DNA of 64,000 nt. It comes from Megaustenia siamemsis. Its lineage: Eukaryota > Mollusca > Gastropoda > Stylommatophora > Ariophantidae. The position numbers and the translations under genes are program-made. Where the stretch lies: contig JAVIAB010000051.1 of assembly GCA_032433765.1 (NCBI GenBank), positions 77,492,244 to 77,556,243 on the forward strand, in the 5' to 3' direction. Shown here in pieces: positions 1 through 11,805 of this stretch. Under the pieces are notes generated by a model. It had not been told where the DNA came from. It saw only the letters and a program-made list of their open reading frames with translations, and searched no databases. The number at the start of each line of letters is the position of its first letter. Within the stretch, counting starts at the first letter, position 1.

Positions 1-98
1 TCGTGTTTCTCTGATGTTGTCAGTCATACTTATTCTGGGTCTACCCCTGGCTTCTCTTCCATCTATACTTATCATATATGTTTTATATGATATCGAAT

Positions 99-359
99 GG
101 GAGCCGCGATAGCTCAGTGATTAGTGAACTGGACTACTAAGGTCGCGAGGTCAGGTTCGATCCTGATCGACGGCTTCCAGGTTCACCCGACCTAAAAATG
201 GGTACTTGATTTTTTTTTCTTGGGAAGTAAAACGGCATGGGCATAATACTGACCACATTACCCCAAACATCATATGCTGAAGGTCTATAAAAATTATGGT
301 TAATAAAACCATACTCCCTTTCACGCCACTTGCCGTGACGGGGCTCTTTACTTTTCTAG
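99..359 (+). mobile_element. tRNA-derived SINE, family SINE-1, complete copy
   Basis: The tRNA-like head (about 99-178) has a Pol III A box (TAGCTCAGTGATTAGTGAAC), a B box (GGTTCGATCCT) and an acceptor-like pairing of GGAGCCG with CGGCTTCC. A body of about 180 bases shared with other copies follows, ending in a hairpin-forming CACGCCACTTGCCGTG and a T-rich tail. An 8-bp TSD (TATCGAAT) flanks it at 91-98 and 360-367. It sits inside a LINE remnant. Confidence 0.88.
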
Positions 360-609
360 TATCGAATCTCTTGTCATTGTTTCTTCATGAGCAAACCATT
401 TCTTAAGTTGTTTCTGTGTGTAGTTTGGAAATGATCCAAAGTCAAATCTATATAGAACGACATCATTTCTAATTCTGTCTCTTCTGGTCACTCTAAAAGT
501 TTTCCTCGAACTTCTCATCCATACGGTGACCAGCTTCCTTTTATGTTTATTTGTGAGCAACCCTGTTTGGCACTGACAGCGTAAGGTCGAGAATGAACAT
601 ACTCTGTAT

Positions 610-934
610 TTTTGTTTCCGTACGCCAGCTTTTACCTCTGACGAAGTCCCTAGAGACTAGGAACTGAATTGTGCGTGTTAATCCATTTTTTCCTGAAAGC
701 CGTATGCACAGGGGTCTCTCACCGCACTGGCAGATAACTCCGTCTTCGGAGGTACTCATATTTTTTCCGTCTATGAGTAATTGACCTTTTAAGCCGGGCC
801 TCGGTGCTGAGACCAGTAGTGGTTGCCGCAGAGAGAAACCATAGATAAAAATCCCAACTGGTGCAGCCAGGATTTGAACTCACAACCTCAATGTTTCGAG
901 TCCGGCGTCTTGCCTCGAGACCAACCAGTCTCCC
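610..934 (-). mobile_element. tRNA-derived SINE, second family (SINE-2)
   Basis: On the minus strand the head (about 848-934) is tRNA-like: A-box-like TGGTTGGTCTCGAGGC and B-box-like GAGTTCAAATCCTGG. The 240-base body is unlike SINE-1. A perfect 12-bp TSD (CATACTCTGTAT) lies at 598-609 and 935-946, fixing both ends. It interrupts the same old LINE fragment as the SINE-1 copy at 99-359. Confidence 0.82.
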
Positions 935-1000
935 CATACTCTGTATAAGATATCTCTTTGTTGAAAGGTGGTACTGCCTTGTGTTGAGTATAGAGGCTAG

Positions 1001-1639
1001 CTGTTCCAATATTTAGTTTATCTTATTGCATTGAATGTATATTTCTGTATTCATTTTGCCATCATCAGAGAAAGTTGTTCCTTGATATTATTAAAACATT
1101 GCAAGACAATACCAAAAAATATTGCCAGAAGATAAATAAATAAAAACATGATACGATTTTTTTTAAATTGTGAAAGCATTTTCTTTTAATCAATAAGAGA
1201 TACGTTTCAAGTTTCAAGTAAAATATATGATTTTAAAATGTGAGTGAAAAATATGTTAAATAGAGATAAGCAACTAGAATGAGGTAAGCTAATAAAGCAG
1301 AATTTAACAGCTTCAATACTTCGCCTGGGTGTGGTGATGGTACTGTACGCTGAGTGAGGGGCTGAGGATGGGATCTGAGCACCTTGGAGTCGTCCGTTCA
1401 ATGTGCAATGAAGTGATTTGTCTACTAAACTAAAGTAGAATTTTACAGGAAGAAGTGTAATTCCACTAAACAATGAATACAAACTTCAGAGGGTAAGTTA
1501 AGCTGTAGAGAAATATTTACGAGAAATATCTTTAAAATAACTTAAGAGATAAAAGTAATTAAACATTAAATGTAGATAAACAATGTTAGAGAGTGCAAGT
1601 AAAGTATAAAAAAGATAAATAAAACACCACAGTAGATCA
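1001..1639. other. No gene seen; AT-rich unique DNA
   Basis: Only short open stretches without codon-like character are present. A short patch near 1365-1390 (GGGATCTGAGCACCT) matches the 3' end of LINE-F (about 8120) and may be a tiny relic. Confidence 0.6.
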
Positions 1640-1936
1640 AGAGTATGATTGTAAAAAAAGAAACGCTACAGTAGTTAACAAGCATGATTGTAAACAAAAC
1701 GCTACTGGAGATAGCGAGTATGATTGTAGACAAAACGCTACTGGAAATAGCGAGTATGATTGTAGACAAAACGCTACTGGAGATAGCGACCATGATTGTA
1801 GACAAAACACTACTGGAGATAGCGACCATGATTGTAGACAAAACGCTACTGGAAATAGCGAGTATGATTGTAGACAAAACGCTACTGGAGATAGCGACCA
1901 TGATTGTAGACAAAACACTACTGGAGATAACCAAAG
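1640..1936. repeat. 36-bp minisatellite, about 7 good copies
   Basis: The unit includes ATGATTGTAGACAAAACGCT. Because 36 is a multiple of 3, the plus strand reads as a 12-residue repeat, MIVDKTLLEIAS/T. The first copy (1640-1683) is degenerate. I treat the open frame across it (1684-2004) as a by-product of the array. Confidence 0.9.
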
Positions 1937-2221
1937 ATACCAGTCAACACCTCGTGGTAAGCAAATCACAGTTGATTGTGCCAAGAGTAACGAACTACAA
2001 CTGATCGATATCCTTCACATTCCCGTGGCAGACCTGGAACCTGAACAGACTAATTAGTCTGGCCAAGAGGTCGAGAAGAATAGCAACCCGGTACCTAACA
2101 AAATCATGCTGAAGTCGGATGTGTTGGTGCGAAAAATGCACAAATTGCTGCTTGGTGTAAACTACTACACAAAGCGTCTACGGTTATATGAACATTCTTT
2201 TAGGGACGTAAAGAGAAGTAT

Positions 2222-2575
2222 ATGTTCATCATCATCATGTGCCATACCGGTTGGCGTAGGCGATCATGTCCCTCCACAATCTTCTATCTACAGTGCATCG
2301 TATCAGTTCTGTTGTTGACTGTTTTTCATGCCATGACACCAAGCTATCCAGTATTTTCTCTCTTTGTCGTCCGCGATCTCTCTTTCCTTCTATTTTGCCA
2401 GTTGTAACCAAGTATTCCAAATTTCCTCTTCTCATGATGTGCCCGAAAAATGCTGATTGCTTCTTTCTGATGTTTTTTAAGAGCTCCCTTTTTGTGTTGG
2501 CTTCTTTGAGAACTTCCTCATTGGTCTTTTTAGCTTTCCAGGGAACTTTCAACATTCTTCTGAGAAATCCCATAT
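2222..2575 (-). pseudogene. LINE-A 3' fragment (RT C-terminal region)
   Basis: A 112-codon minus-strand frame (2235-2573) carries the LINE-A signature in order: FLRRMLKVPW, KTNEEVLKEA, FFGHIMRR, VTTGKIEGKRDRGRQREKIL, and WRDMIAYANRYGT just before the stop. The element ends at an ATC/GAT trinucleotide run (2226-2237), as is usual for RTE-like LINEs. A weak 7-bp TSD (ATATGTT, 2220-2226 and 2572-2578) suggests an insertion truncated at its 5' end. The frame is intact but too short to be functional. Confidence 0.8.
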
Positions 2576-2579
2576 GTTA

Positions 2580-3425
2580 GCAAACAAAAAAATAAACTAA
2601 AACTGCATAAACAAATAATTAAGACATCAAAGTAAATGACTAAATCACCAAAAGAAGATGTTTCAGAAAATGTTTTTTCAGAATTTCAAAAAGAGCATTC
2701 AAGAGAAAGTGTGCTCTATTCTCATATTAGAGCTTACGCTGCAAAGAGAAGACGACCGGGCTGCAAGTAAAATCCGTGTTTTACTGGAAGCATGTGGGGA
2801 AGAAAAGACGATAGATTTGGGAGTACGAGAACGAAGCAAATATTGCAGCATCGCCCCTGGGCTAGGGCAAGTTAAGAAGCTGTAATTGAATTCATCTTTT
2901 CTCTGAAACCCTAATCGATATCCCCATTTCCTGATTGGTTCGGAACAACAGTAAGCCATGTAAGCCTACTCTCTATACCGCGTTCGTAAATTAGAGATTG
3001 TCTTCTTGCTGTGAAGACACCATCCTCACCCTCATCCCATGCTGTGACATTCTCTGCGTCCCGTGGACGTACGTGGCATGAAATATCTTAAAAAGACGCT
3101 TGAATCATTCGATAGCTTCAACACAAGCTGCAGCGTGGAGAATACAAATTCATGTCGCTTAAAATATCGACAGTAGAAAAAGCAAACACACGGACGCGCA
3201 TACAGACTACGGCTAAACTATACATGTGGAAGGGGGTCCCCTAGAAACAAATAATTGAGGGGCCAGATTGTAAATATTTTTTCTAACGATGAAGATTAAA
3301 TCAATTACGCTATATACCCCCCCCCCCCATCAACTTACCCGCCACTATTTCCCCCCAAAATGAATAACTTTTGTTGTTTAAATTCGGGCTATTATTTGGT
3401 TTGGTGCTTTTTGTTTATATATTAG
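2580..3425. other. No recognised gene; unique DNA
   Basis: A 75-codon frame at 2658-2885 matches nothing I recognise and has no splice context. A poly-C tract lies near 3317-3327. Confidence 0.5.
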
Positions 3426-3985
3426 CTTTCTCCGACAGAAGATGTACAACAGAGGTGAGATGCAGAATGGCTCAGGCAAAAGCAGCTTTCCAAAGAATGA
3501 AGAGGATAATATGCAATCAATTTTTGACAATAGAAACAAGAAAAAGAGTTCTTAAATGTTATGTAGAGCCAGTCTTAACATATGGATATGAATCATGGAC
3601 AACATTCAAGAAAATCACTGGAGTCTGCAGAAATGTGGCTTCACAGATGAATGTTGAGAATACCATGGGCAGCTAATATGAGTAATGAAAACGTTCTGAA
3701 AGAGGCCAAAGCAAAAAGAGAGCTAATTTCCAATATTAGGAAGAAACAATCATCATTTTTGGCATTGTAATGAGAAGAGAACAGCTGGAATATATTGTAA
3801 CAACTGGGAAAATTGAGGGACGAAGAGATAGAGGGAAGCAAAGACAAAAGATACCAGCCAGCTTAAGAAAATGGCTTGGCAGAAGGTCAACAATAGAAAT
3901 GATAAATAACTGTAGTGATCAAAAGTTGTAGAGAGACATGATCACCTACGCCAGCAGGCCCGGTACTTGATGATGATGATGATGA
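3426..3985 (+). pseudogene. LINE-A fragment with frameshifts
   Basis: Plus-strand frames give CRMAQAKAAFQRMK, ETRKRVLKCYVEPVLTYG and ESWT (3430-3610), then, after frame changes, [26 protein letters not shown] and RDMITYASRPGT (3770-3965). It ends in a (GAT)n run at 3970-3986, the same 3' end as the other LINE-A copies. It is broken by a stop near 3674 and at least two frameshifts. Confidence 0.78.
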
Positions 3986-4186
3986 TGTTTAGCTTTCTGG
4001 TTGATCCAAACATTGATTTAGGAATACTTCATTTATATTAGGTGTTGACTCAATATCTCAAACCATTTCTATATTCTATAACTGGTACTGTATCCATGCC
4101 AAGTACAGTCTCCTTATAATATTCTTTATCCAAATCAGGCACTCTTTACAAATTAAACACTCTCACAATTTCCAAAACTATCTCAG

Positions 4187-5450
4187 ATGTCGCCTCTATA
4201 TGATGCACTGCCTTCACGTCGAGATGAGTCAGTCAGATACTGTCTCATTGCCGGGATACAATCGCCATGTCAGATACTGTCTCATTGCCGGGATACAATC
4301 GCTATGTCAGATACTGTCTCATTGCCGGGATACAATCGCTATATCAGATACTGTCTCATTGCCAGGATACAATCGCTATGTCAGATACTGTCTCATTGCC
4401 GGGATACAATCGCTATGTCAGATACTGTCTCATTGCCAGGATACATCGCCATGTCAGATACTCTCTCATGGCCGTGATACAATCGCTATGTCAGATACTG
4501 TCTCATTGCCGGGATACAATGCCCATGTCCAGAATTGTCTCATTAACGGGATACAATCGCCATGCCAGATACTGTCTCATCGCCGGGATACAATCGCCAT
4601 GCCAGATACTGTCTCATTACCGGGATACAATCGCCATGCCAGATACTGTCTCATCGCCGGGATACAATCGCCATGTCAGATACTGCCTCATTTCCGGGAT
4701 ACAATCGCCATGCCAGATACTGTCTCATTACCGGGATACAATCGCCATGTCAGATACTGCCTCATTGCCGGGATACAATCGCCATGCCAGATACTGTCTC
4801 ATTGTCGGGATACAATCGCCATGTCAGATACTGTCTCATTGCCGGGATACAATCGCCATGTCAGATACTGTCTCATTACCGGGATAAAATACTTATGTCA
4901 GATACTGTCTCATTGCCGGGATACAATCGCCATGTCAGACACTGTCTCATTGCCGGGATACAATCCCCATGTCAGACACTGTCTCATTGCCGGGATACAA
5001 TCCCCATGTCAGATACTGTCTCATTACCGGGATAAAATACCTATGTCAGATACTGTCTCATTGCCAGGATACAACCGCCATGCCAGGTACTGTCTCATTG
5101 CCGGGATACAATGGCCATGTCAGATACTGTCTCATTACCGGGATAAAATCCCCATGTCAGATACTGTCTCATTACCGGGATACAATCCCCATGTCAGATA
5201 CTGTCTCATTACCGGGATAAAATCCCCATGTCAGATACTGTCTCATTACCGGGATACAATCCCCATGTCAGATACGGTCTCATTACCGGGATACAACCGC
5301 CATGCCAGGTACTGTTTCATTACCAGGATACAATCCCCGTGTCAGATACTGTCTCATTGCTGAGATACAACCGCCATGCCAGATATTATCTCATTACCGG
5401 GATACAATCCCCATGTCAGATACGGTCTCATTGCCGAGATATAATCGACG
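4187..5450. repeat. 37-bp minisatellite, about 33 copies
   Basis: The unit includes GTCAGATACTGTCTCATTGC followed by CGGGATACAATCGCCAT. Variants mix TTGCC, TTACC and TCGCC, and CGCC, CCCC and CTTA. Since 37 is not a multiple of 3 and the unit lacks stops in plus-strand frames, long frames (one of 387 codons, 4200-5363) open in all three registers with a 37-residue period. These are products of the repeat. Confidence 0.95.
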
Positions 5451-5619
5451 AGATGTTGTGCCTACACTAGATGCTCTCTTTTTCTCATCATTATTAGCTA
5501 CTGCGATGCAGACGATCATATCATTTATTAGTTCTATTTTTGATCACTTTTCATGCGAGACAATATAACTGTCTTGGAATTTCTTTTTCAGTTTGCTTGT
5601 GTCTCTTCCTCGGCCAATT

Positions 5620-8190
5620 TAACCAGTTGTCTTTAAACTAAGTGCTAAGCAGGCTAAGGATGCCAAATAGGATGACTTCTGTAAAAAAGTGTGCTCAGAA
5701 AAATCGCTAGCCACATTCAGGCGGCTTCATCAGAGCATGAATGCCACACCACGACACAGAGGCATACCAGACTTTCCGAGCACAGGCCGGATATAGCACA
5801 AATCTGATGAGAGCAAAGGGAAGGCCCCGCTTGCCCGCTACAATGAGTAGACTGACCAAAGAAATGAGGCTGTAAGAATTAGGATACGGGGACCGCTGTC
5901 AAAATTGTGTAAGGATGTAGTGCTGGAAGAAGATCTCACAATCATAACCGATACCATTCGCACGACACTTAAAAGGTCACACAACACTGCTCCTGGTCCA
6001 GATGGTGTTCGGTACGATGACATAGGCGATTTAGCTGACGACAACTTGACAAAACTGGCCAATGAGTTTAATGCCAGTATTCGGAGTGGCCAGATTAAGG
6101 AGGAGTGGCTACACAGCTACTTACTACCGCTACCGAAGCCAAAAAAGGACCATTCTCAGATCAATGCCTACAGAATCATCACAATGCAGAACACTGAAGG
6201 CAAGCTGCTGGAGAAAATATTTGCCCGTGTCCTCACCTCTCACCTTGAACAGAAACGAGCATTCCCACCCACACTCGGAGGTTATAGATATAACAAAGAG
6301 ACACGGCTCAATGCGGCATTCTTTGCCTATGACGTCTTCGAAGGCTTCCACAGACGAGAGGAGACATGTGCTGCTGCTATAGATCTGGAGGATGCATACA
6401 ACAGGGTACCATTTGAATATCTCATGCATATACTCCTCAAACTGGCGGTGCATCCCTTCCTCATTAGATGGATCGCCGCGGCACTGTTTCAGAGAAAGGT
6501 GATACTCTGATGTGGAAGTTGGTCTTCCGAGCCAACATCCATTTGTCCAGGGCTGCCACAAGGCTCACCATTATCGAAAGTTCTATTTAACGTGTACACA
6601 ATAATGATCACGGATCAACAGCTGGATGGGAGGGGAAGAACTACGATATTTGCTGATGATATTTTGGTATATCGACATGGAAGAGACAGACTGGAAATCG
6701 CCTCCACAATGCAAGACGAACTCGATCGCATTTCTTCCTGGTGTGGGGTTTCAGGTGCCTTGGTTAATCTTAATAAAGCATCAGTTTCATGGTTCTCCCT
6801 TAACAATCATATCGTTAATGCGACCACACCGGTAGTACGAATGGGAGCTGATGAGGTGACCAGGGACAAGTTGATGACATACCTCGAAGTTAAGTTTGAT
6901 CGCAGCCTATGTTTTCGGGACCACGTCGACCATGTGATAACAAAATCCCGCAAAGGATTAGCCGCCTTGAAGATCATGGCAGCTGCCAACATCGAGCAGA
7001 GGCTACTTACTCTTCTGTTCCAGGAATTAGTCCTCGCACCAATCGAGTATCCCCTGGTAATTATTACTGTCAGTACGACTCAAATTGATAGGCTGGAGAA
7101 AATACAAAATGAAGCCATGCGCATTATCTTGGGATATTTAAGGGACACTCCCTGTGCAGCAATGAGGTATCTTCTTGACTTTCCAACCATGGATGACAGA
7201 ATCAAGATCTGGAGAGCACGAGCATACCTGAAGATTAGTACAGATAACGAGCATCCATTGCACCACGAGCTCAACACAGGGAAAGATGCCAGGCTAAAAA
7301 GAGGCAAATCATGGGTGGGCCGAGCAGAAGATGTCATCAAACAGGTCTGTGGGCATACCAATATCAGCGTTGGTGAGGAGTGGATACCGGTGCCTACGTC
7401 ATTCAAGGGGACTTTCTCGTGTATTGTCACACTCAACAGGAAAAGTAGGGAACAGAACCCGTTCGTGGTTAATGCTGAGGTCAACGGTCTCATCTGCGAT
7501 AACACCGATGAGAAAGATGCAGTCATCTATACAGACGGATCTGCAAGGCGACATCAAAGAAGTGCATGGGCATTTACTGCACGCTCGGCAGGCAGAATAG
7601 TCAAATAAGACAGTGGTGCATACGTCATGACTACGAGTAGCATGACAATGGAGGTGAGGGCAGTGACCAAGGCATTCAAATGGTTAGAGTCACAAGACCA
7701 CACCCACGTATGTATACTGAGTGATTCGATGAGTATGATAAAAAAGTGGAGGCGGGCTCTGTACGCATGCAATGGGTAGAGTCGTTGCAGAAATCCAAAA
7801 TACGTAAGGTCACCTTTGTCTATGTTCCTGGACATGCGGAAGTACGGGAAAATGAAAGAGCGGACTGGTTTGCTAGCTGCGCTGTCATTGAGGACGGTCA
7901 ACCAATGGATCGGGCGGACATCATCAATGCTCTCCGAGATGTGGGAAGAGCACGGGACTTCGGCAAACACAGATCCACGTCACTTCTTCGGATGATGAAA
8001 ATGGGAGTTAAGATGGGCACAGCCAGAAATGAGAAACTTAGTGGCCGTGTAAGAAGACTTATCAACCAACATTGAACTGGAGTCGTCAGTCGCTGGACAC
8101 TGCGGGAATTGCTGAGGAGGGGATCTGAGCACCTATGGACATGTTCGGAGTGCAATGATGATGACCCGCAAATAACTTAAATAACTCAAT
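5620..8190 (+). pseudogene. LINE-F: RT plus RNase H retrotransposon, pseudogenised
   Basis: This is a long decayed ORF2 of the RNase H-bearing (I-like) LINE group. From the left it shows a pre-RT linker, an RT finger motif (APGPDGVRYDD, about 5990), the catalytic block AAIDLEDAYNRV (about 6375), GLPQGSPLSKVLF (about 6550) and IFADDILVY (about 6645). An RNase H domain follows with YTDGSA (about 7527), the acidic residue in TMEVRAV, LSDSMS (about 7720) and VPGHAEVRENERAD (about 7825). The tail ends in ECNDDDPQIT. In-frame stops lie at 6508-6510 and 7606-7608, a frameshift near 7740 and another stop at 8073-8075. No endonuclease domain remains, so it is 5' truncated. A shorter piece of the same family is at 48310-48690. 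Confidence 0.88.
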
Positions 8191-8685
8191 AACTCAATAA
8201 TAACCAGTTGTCAAAATATGTGTACTTTTTGCCCTCCTCTATACCCACGACTAACGAAGACCTTACATCTTGAGGATTTCAAAACTAATTACTCCTTTCA
8301 GCTGTCTATCGTATTTTCAGTATTGTTCTGCTGATCCCCTTTTGAGTTATTTCTTATTACGTGTTCATTAAGTGTTAATAACTCGTTCTAGAATCGGAGG
8401 TTGTGACGATTCAAGAAAGGTTGCGACAATTCATTTTATTTTAGAAATGTATCTCCCACATAAGGCTATCGATGTGTCAAGTCATTTAAATTAAATTACC
8501 TGTTTTAGAACTGAGTTATTTACTTTGACCTTCCTTAGTAGTCACTGCCTTCATATCGAACATTCAGCATAATCTTACTGTACGTTACAGCAGGATAACA
8601 TTGATTCATATCTTCATGCCGCTGTTAAAATTAAAGCTATGTGGGTATCAAAACAATTTGCTTTCAACTTTGACTGCAACGAACT
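8190..8685. other. No gene seen
   Basis: AT-rich sequence. The string ATATGTGTACTTTTTGCC near 8216 also occurs near 49123 beside a LINE-D 3' end, so a minor shared repeat may be present. Confidence 0.5.
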
Positions 8686-8835
8686 TCAGCGGAGCAATGG
8701 TTAGTGAACTGGACAGCCGAGGACAAGAAGCCTGGTTGCATTACGATCGACAACCTTTAGGTTTACCTAGACGTAAATGTGTATCGAGTTTCATGAGAAT
8801 AAAGACAAGACTGGCATAATACAAACCAAGTAAAG
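8686..8835 (+). mobile_element. Diverged SINE-1 fragment
   Basis: GGTTAGTGAACTGGAC (about 8699) matches the SINE-1 A-box region. A weak B box (TTACGATCGAC), the GTTTACCTAGACGTAAATG segment and the terminal AGTAAAGAAA follow in SINE-1 order. It is clearly older than the copies with exact TSDs. Confidence 0.6.
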
Positions 8836-9429
8836 AAAAAACATTTCTGTGGTCAAATACGATAGGGACACTAACATCATGATGATATCCCTTAAAGACA
8901 CTAAAGAGTGTGTCAGTTTTGTTTTCGTATTCATTTCTTCCAAGAATGTCTCTCCAGCGTATTATGGCTCCTCTTCTAGCTTATTCTTCTACTCTCACTT
9001 CTACATTTTATTTCTTCTTCTTCCTCTCTAACTGATCGTCTTCTTCTCCTATTCTCTTTTCTATTATGCCTCGCACACTAACACTAATTTTTTTCTATTA
9101 ACTCCAATTAATGGTTAATAGATCATTACCTCCCATTAAATTATCTTTTTATTATTTTCTCTAATCATGAAAACGCAGCTTAAAAAATATGTACCAACTA
9201 TGGCAGCTCATTTTTTTTCTATTTTGTTTCTGAAAAGAAAAATAAATTCTTCAAATTAGAAAAATGTATTTTCTACATCCATCAAAAGCAACAAATTAAT
9301 CTATATGCTGTGTGTGTGTGTATGTGTATGTGTATGCGTGCGTGTGTGTTTTGATCCAAAGAAGTTTTTATTTTTAAATTATGCCCCCACCGTAAAGATT
9401 TCTTTTATATATTATCCCACATTGAAAAA
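8836..9429. other. No gene seen; contains a (TG)n tract
   Basis: AT-rich and pyrimidine-rich DNA. A TG-rich microsatellite lies at about 9308-9350. Confidence 0.6.
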
Positions 9430-10915
9430 AAAACATTACCACGTCTCAATTGTGATTACCAATCGTAAAAATACTATAGTTTCATTGTGACTACAAATTT
9501 TTAAAAATGCTGTCACTTCTCCTTTGTGACTACCAATCATAAAAACACTACCACATCTCAATTGTGACTAACCGATCATAAAAACACTACCATTTCTCCA
9601 TTGTGACTAACCTATCATAAAAACACTACCACTGTTTCATTTCGACTACAGATGACAAAAACACTACCATTTCTCCATTGTGACTAACCGATCATAAAAA
9701 TACTACCACTGTTTCATTTCGACTACAGATGACAAAAACACTACCATTTCTCCATTGTGACTAACCGATCATAAAAATACTACCACTGTTTCATTTTGAC
9801 TAACAATCATAAAAACACTACCATTTCTCCATTGTGACTAACAGATCATAAAAACACTACCATTTCTCCATTGTGACTAACCTATCATAAAAACACTACC
9901 ACTGTTTCATTTCGACTACAGATCACAAAAACACTACAATTTCTCCATTGTGACTAACAGATCATAAAAATACTACCATTTCTCTACTGTGACTAACCAA
10001 TAATAAAAACACTACCATTTCTCCAATGTGACTAACCGATTATAAAAACACTACCATTTCTCCAATGTGACTAACCAATCATAAAAACACTACCATTTCT
10101 CCATTGTGACTAACCGATCATAAAAACACTACCATTTCTCCATTGTGACTAACCTATCATAAAAAAACTACCATTTCTCCATTGTGACTAACCGATCATA
10201 AAAACACTACCATTTCTCCAATGTGACTAACCAATCATAAAAACACTACCATTTCTCCAATGTGACTAACCAATCATAAAAACACTACCATTTCTCCAAT
10301 GTGACTAACCAATCATAAAAAGACTACCATTTCTCCAATGTGACTAACCGATCATAAAAACACTACCATTTCTCCATTGTGACTAACCTATCATAAAAAC
10401 ACTACCACTGTTTCATTTCGACTACAGATCACAAAAACACTACCATTTCTCCATTGTGACTAACCGATTATAAAAATACTACCACTGTTTCATTTCGACT
10501 AACAATCATAAAAACACTACCATTTCTCCATTGTGACTAACCGATCATAAAAACATTACCTTTTCTCCATTGTGACTAACCTATCATAAAAACACTACCA
10601 TTTCTCCATTGTGACTAACCGATCATAAAAACACTACCATTTCTCCAATGTGACTAACCAATCATAAAAACACTACCATTTCTCCAATGTGACTAACCGA
10701 TCATAAAAACACTACCATTTCTCCAATGTGACTAACCAATCATAAAAACACTACCATTTCTCCAATGTGACTAACCGATCATAAAAACACTACCATTTCT
10801 CCAATGTGACTAACCGATCATAAAAACACTACCATTTCTCCAATGTGACTAACCAATCATAAAAACACTACCATTTCTCCAATGTGACTAACCAATCATA
10901 AAAACACACAAACAC
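9430..10915. repeat. 39-bp satellite-like array, about 38 copies
   Basis: The unit includes ACTACCATTTCTCCATTGTG then ACTAACCGATCATAAAAAC. A second variant (CACTGTTTCATTTCGACTACAG) is interspersed, mainly from 9620 to 9930 and 10400 to 10500, hinting at higher-order structure. Both strands lack long open frames. The array lies in the last intron of the EAAT gene, if the exon call at 11806 is right. Confidence 0.95.
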
Positions 10916-11189
10916 TTCTCCATTGTTATCTCCAACCAAGAAATATTCATGAGCCCACTATGTCTCCTAATGTGGAATTCGGGCAAGATTGTCAGCAGAA
11001 CCCGACCCGCACTGTGGATCCTAGGCTGTACTATGGAGTTCGTGCACGTGGGCTATGATTCTTCTAGGACTTTCTCGATATTCTCTAGGGGGATATCGGG
11101 GCACCTATGGGATCGTTCGGTGTGTAGTTCGGTGTTCCTAGCAACAAACAAACAATATAAAATCTCTACTTCTCCATTGTCACCAGTCA

Positions 11190-11690
11190 TTACATTTCTC
11201 TTTTCTCACTACATCTCCAGTCATGAAATCTTTATTTTCCATGATATCTCCAGTCACCAATCCATCTTTTCCCACGGTACATCCAGTTGCCAATACATCT
11301 TTTCCCGCGATTTCTCCAGTCCCCAATCCATATTTTCCCACAATATCTCCAGTCACCAATCCATATTTCCCCACGACATCTCCAGTCACCAATCCATATT
11401 TCCCCACGATATCTCCAGTCACCAATCCTTCTTTTCCCCACAATATCTCCAGTCACCAATCCATATTTCCCCACGATATCTCCAGTCACCAATCCATATT
11501 TCCCTACTATATCTCGTCACCAATCTATATTTCCCCACAATATCTCCAGTCACCAATCCATATTTCCCCACGATATCTCCAGTCACCAATCCTTTTCCCA
11601 CGATATCTCCAGTCATTAATTCCTTTCTTTTCCCGCGATATCTTCTGTCATGAAATCTCTACTTTTCCACTATACCAATAATCATGAATT
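11190..11690. repeat. 33-bp pyrimidine-rich minisatellite, about 15 copies
   Basis: The unit includes TCTCCAGTCACCAATCCATA followed by TTTCCCCACGATA. Because 33 is a multiple of 3, open frames of up to 234 codons appear with 11-residue repeats such as ISPVTNPYFPT. Each unit holds a pyrimidine-rich stretch followed by CCAG, resembling a 3' splice site. It ends about 115 bases before the acceptor of the EAAT exon. Confidence 0.92.
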
Positions 11691-11788
11691 CCCAATTTAT
11701 CCAATTTCTCAAATAATGAAACCCCAGTTCCATTACTATGTCTCCAATGAAAGGTCCACTCCTTCACTGTTTTCAAATATGAAATTTC

Positions 11789-11805
11789 ATTTTTTTTGTC
11801 TACAG
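11789..11805 (+). promoter_or_regulatory. 3' splice site of the EAAT terminal exon
   Basis: A polypyrimidine run (11789-11800) leads directly into TACAG, with the exon beginning at 11806. The reading frame of the conserved transporter sequence starts one base into the exon (GAC at 11807), implying that the intron splits the preceding codon after its second base. Confidence 0.75.

Larger units (their letters stand above)
1..1000 (-). pseudogene. Decayed LINE (LINE-D-like) reverse transcriptase C-terminus, split by two SINEs
   Basis: Three blocks (947-1000, 368-609 and 1-98) read on the minus strand as the carboxy end of a non-LTR retrotransposon polyprotein. They contain a degraded CQCQT-like motif, then VTRRDRIRND, a QLKKWFAH segment (compare QIKWFGH in the better LINE-D copy at 41.7 kb), and finally REARGRPRISMTDN near base 1. 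If the SINE at 99-359 and one copy of its TSD are ignored, the reading frame runs through from the 368-609 block into the 1-98 block. A frame change separates the 947-1000 part from the middle block. It is a dead fragment with no start or catalytic RT motifs, and it continues beyond the window edge. Confidence 0.7.

Noticed and set aside
2658..2885. 75-codon frame as a small gene
   Set aside because: No recognised domain, no splice sites, an overlapping minus-strand frame of similar length, and no promoter signal.
4200..5363. 387-codon open frame
   Set aside because: Translation of the 37-bp tandem array, with equally long frames in the other registers; no non-repetitive domain.
9430..10915. 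CRISPR-like regular repeats
   Set aside because: Units abut with no unique spacers, and the setting is clearly eukaryotic. The same applies to the 31- and 33-bp arrays.
10949..11681. Overlapping frames of up to 234 codons with PVTNPYFPT repeats
   Set aside because: All arise from the 33-bp array. The real coding segment nearby is the non-repetitive exon at 11806.
1..11805. Upstream exons of the EAAT gene in the window
   Set aside because: I looked for SLC1 motifs upstream on the plus strand and saw none. They probably lie outside the window.
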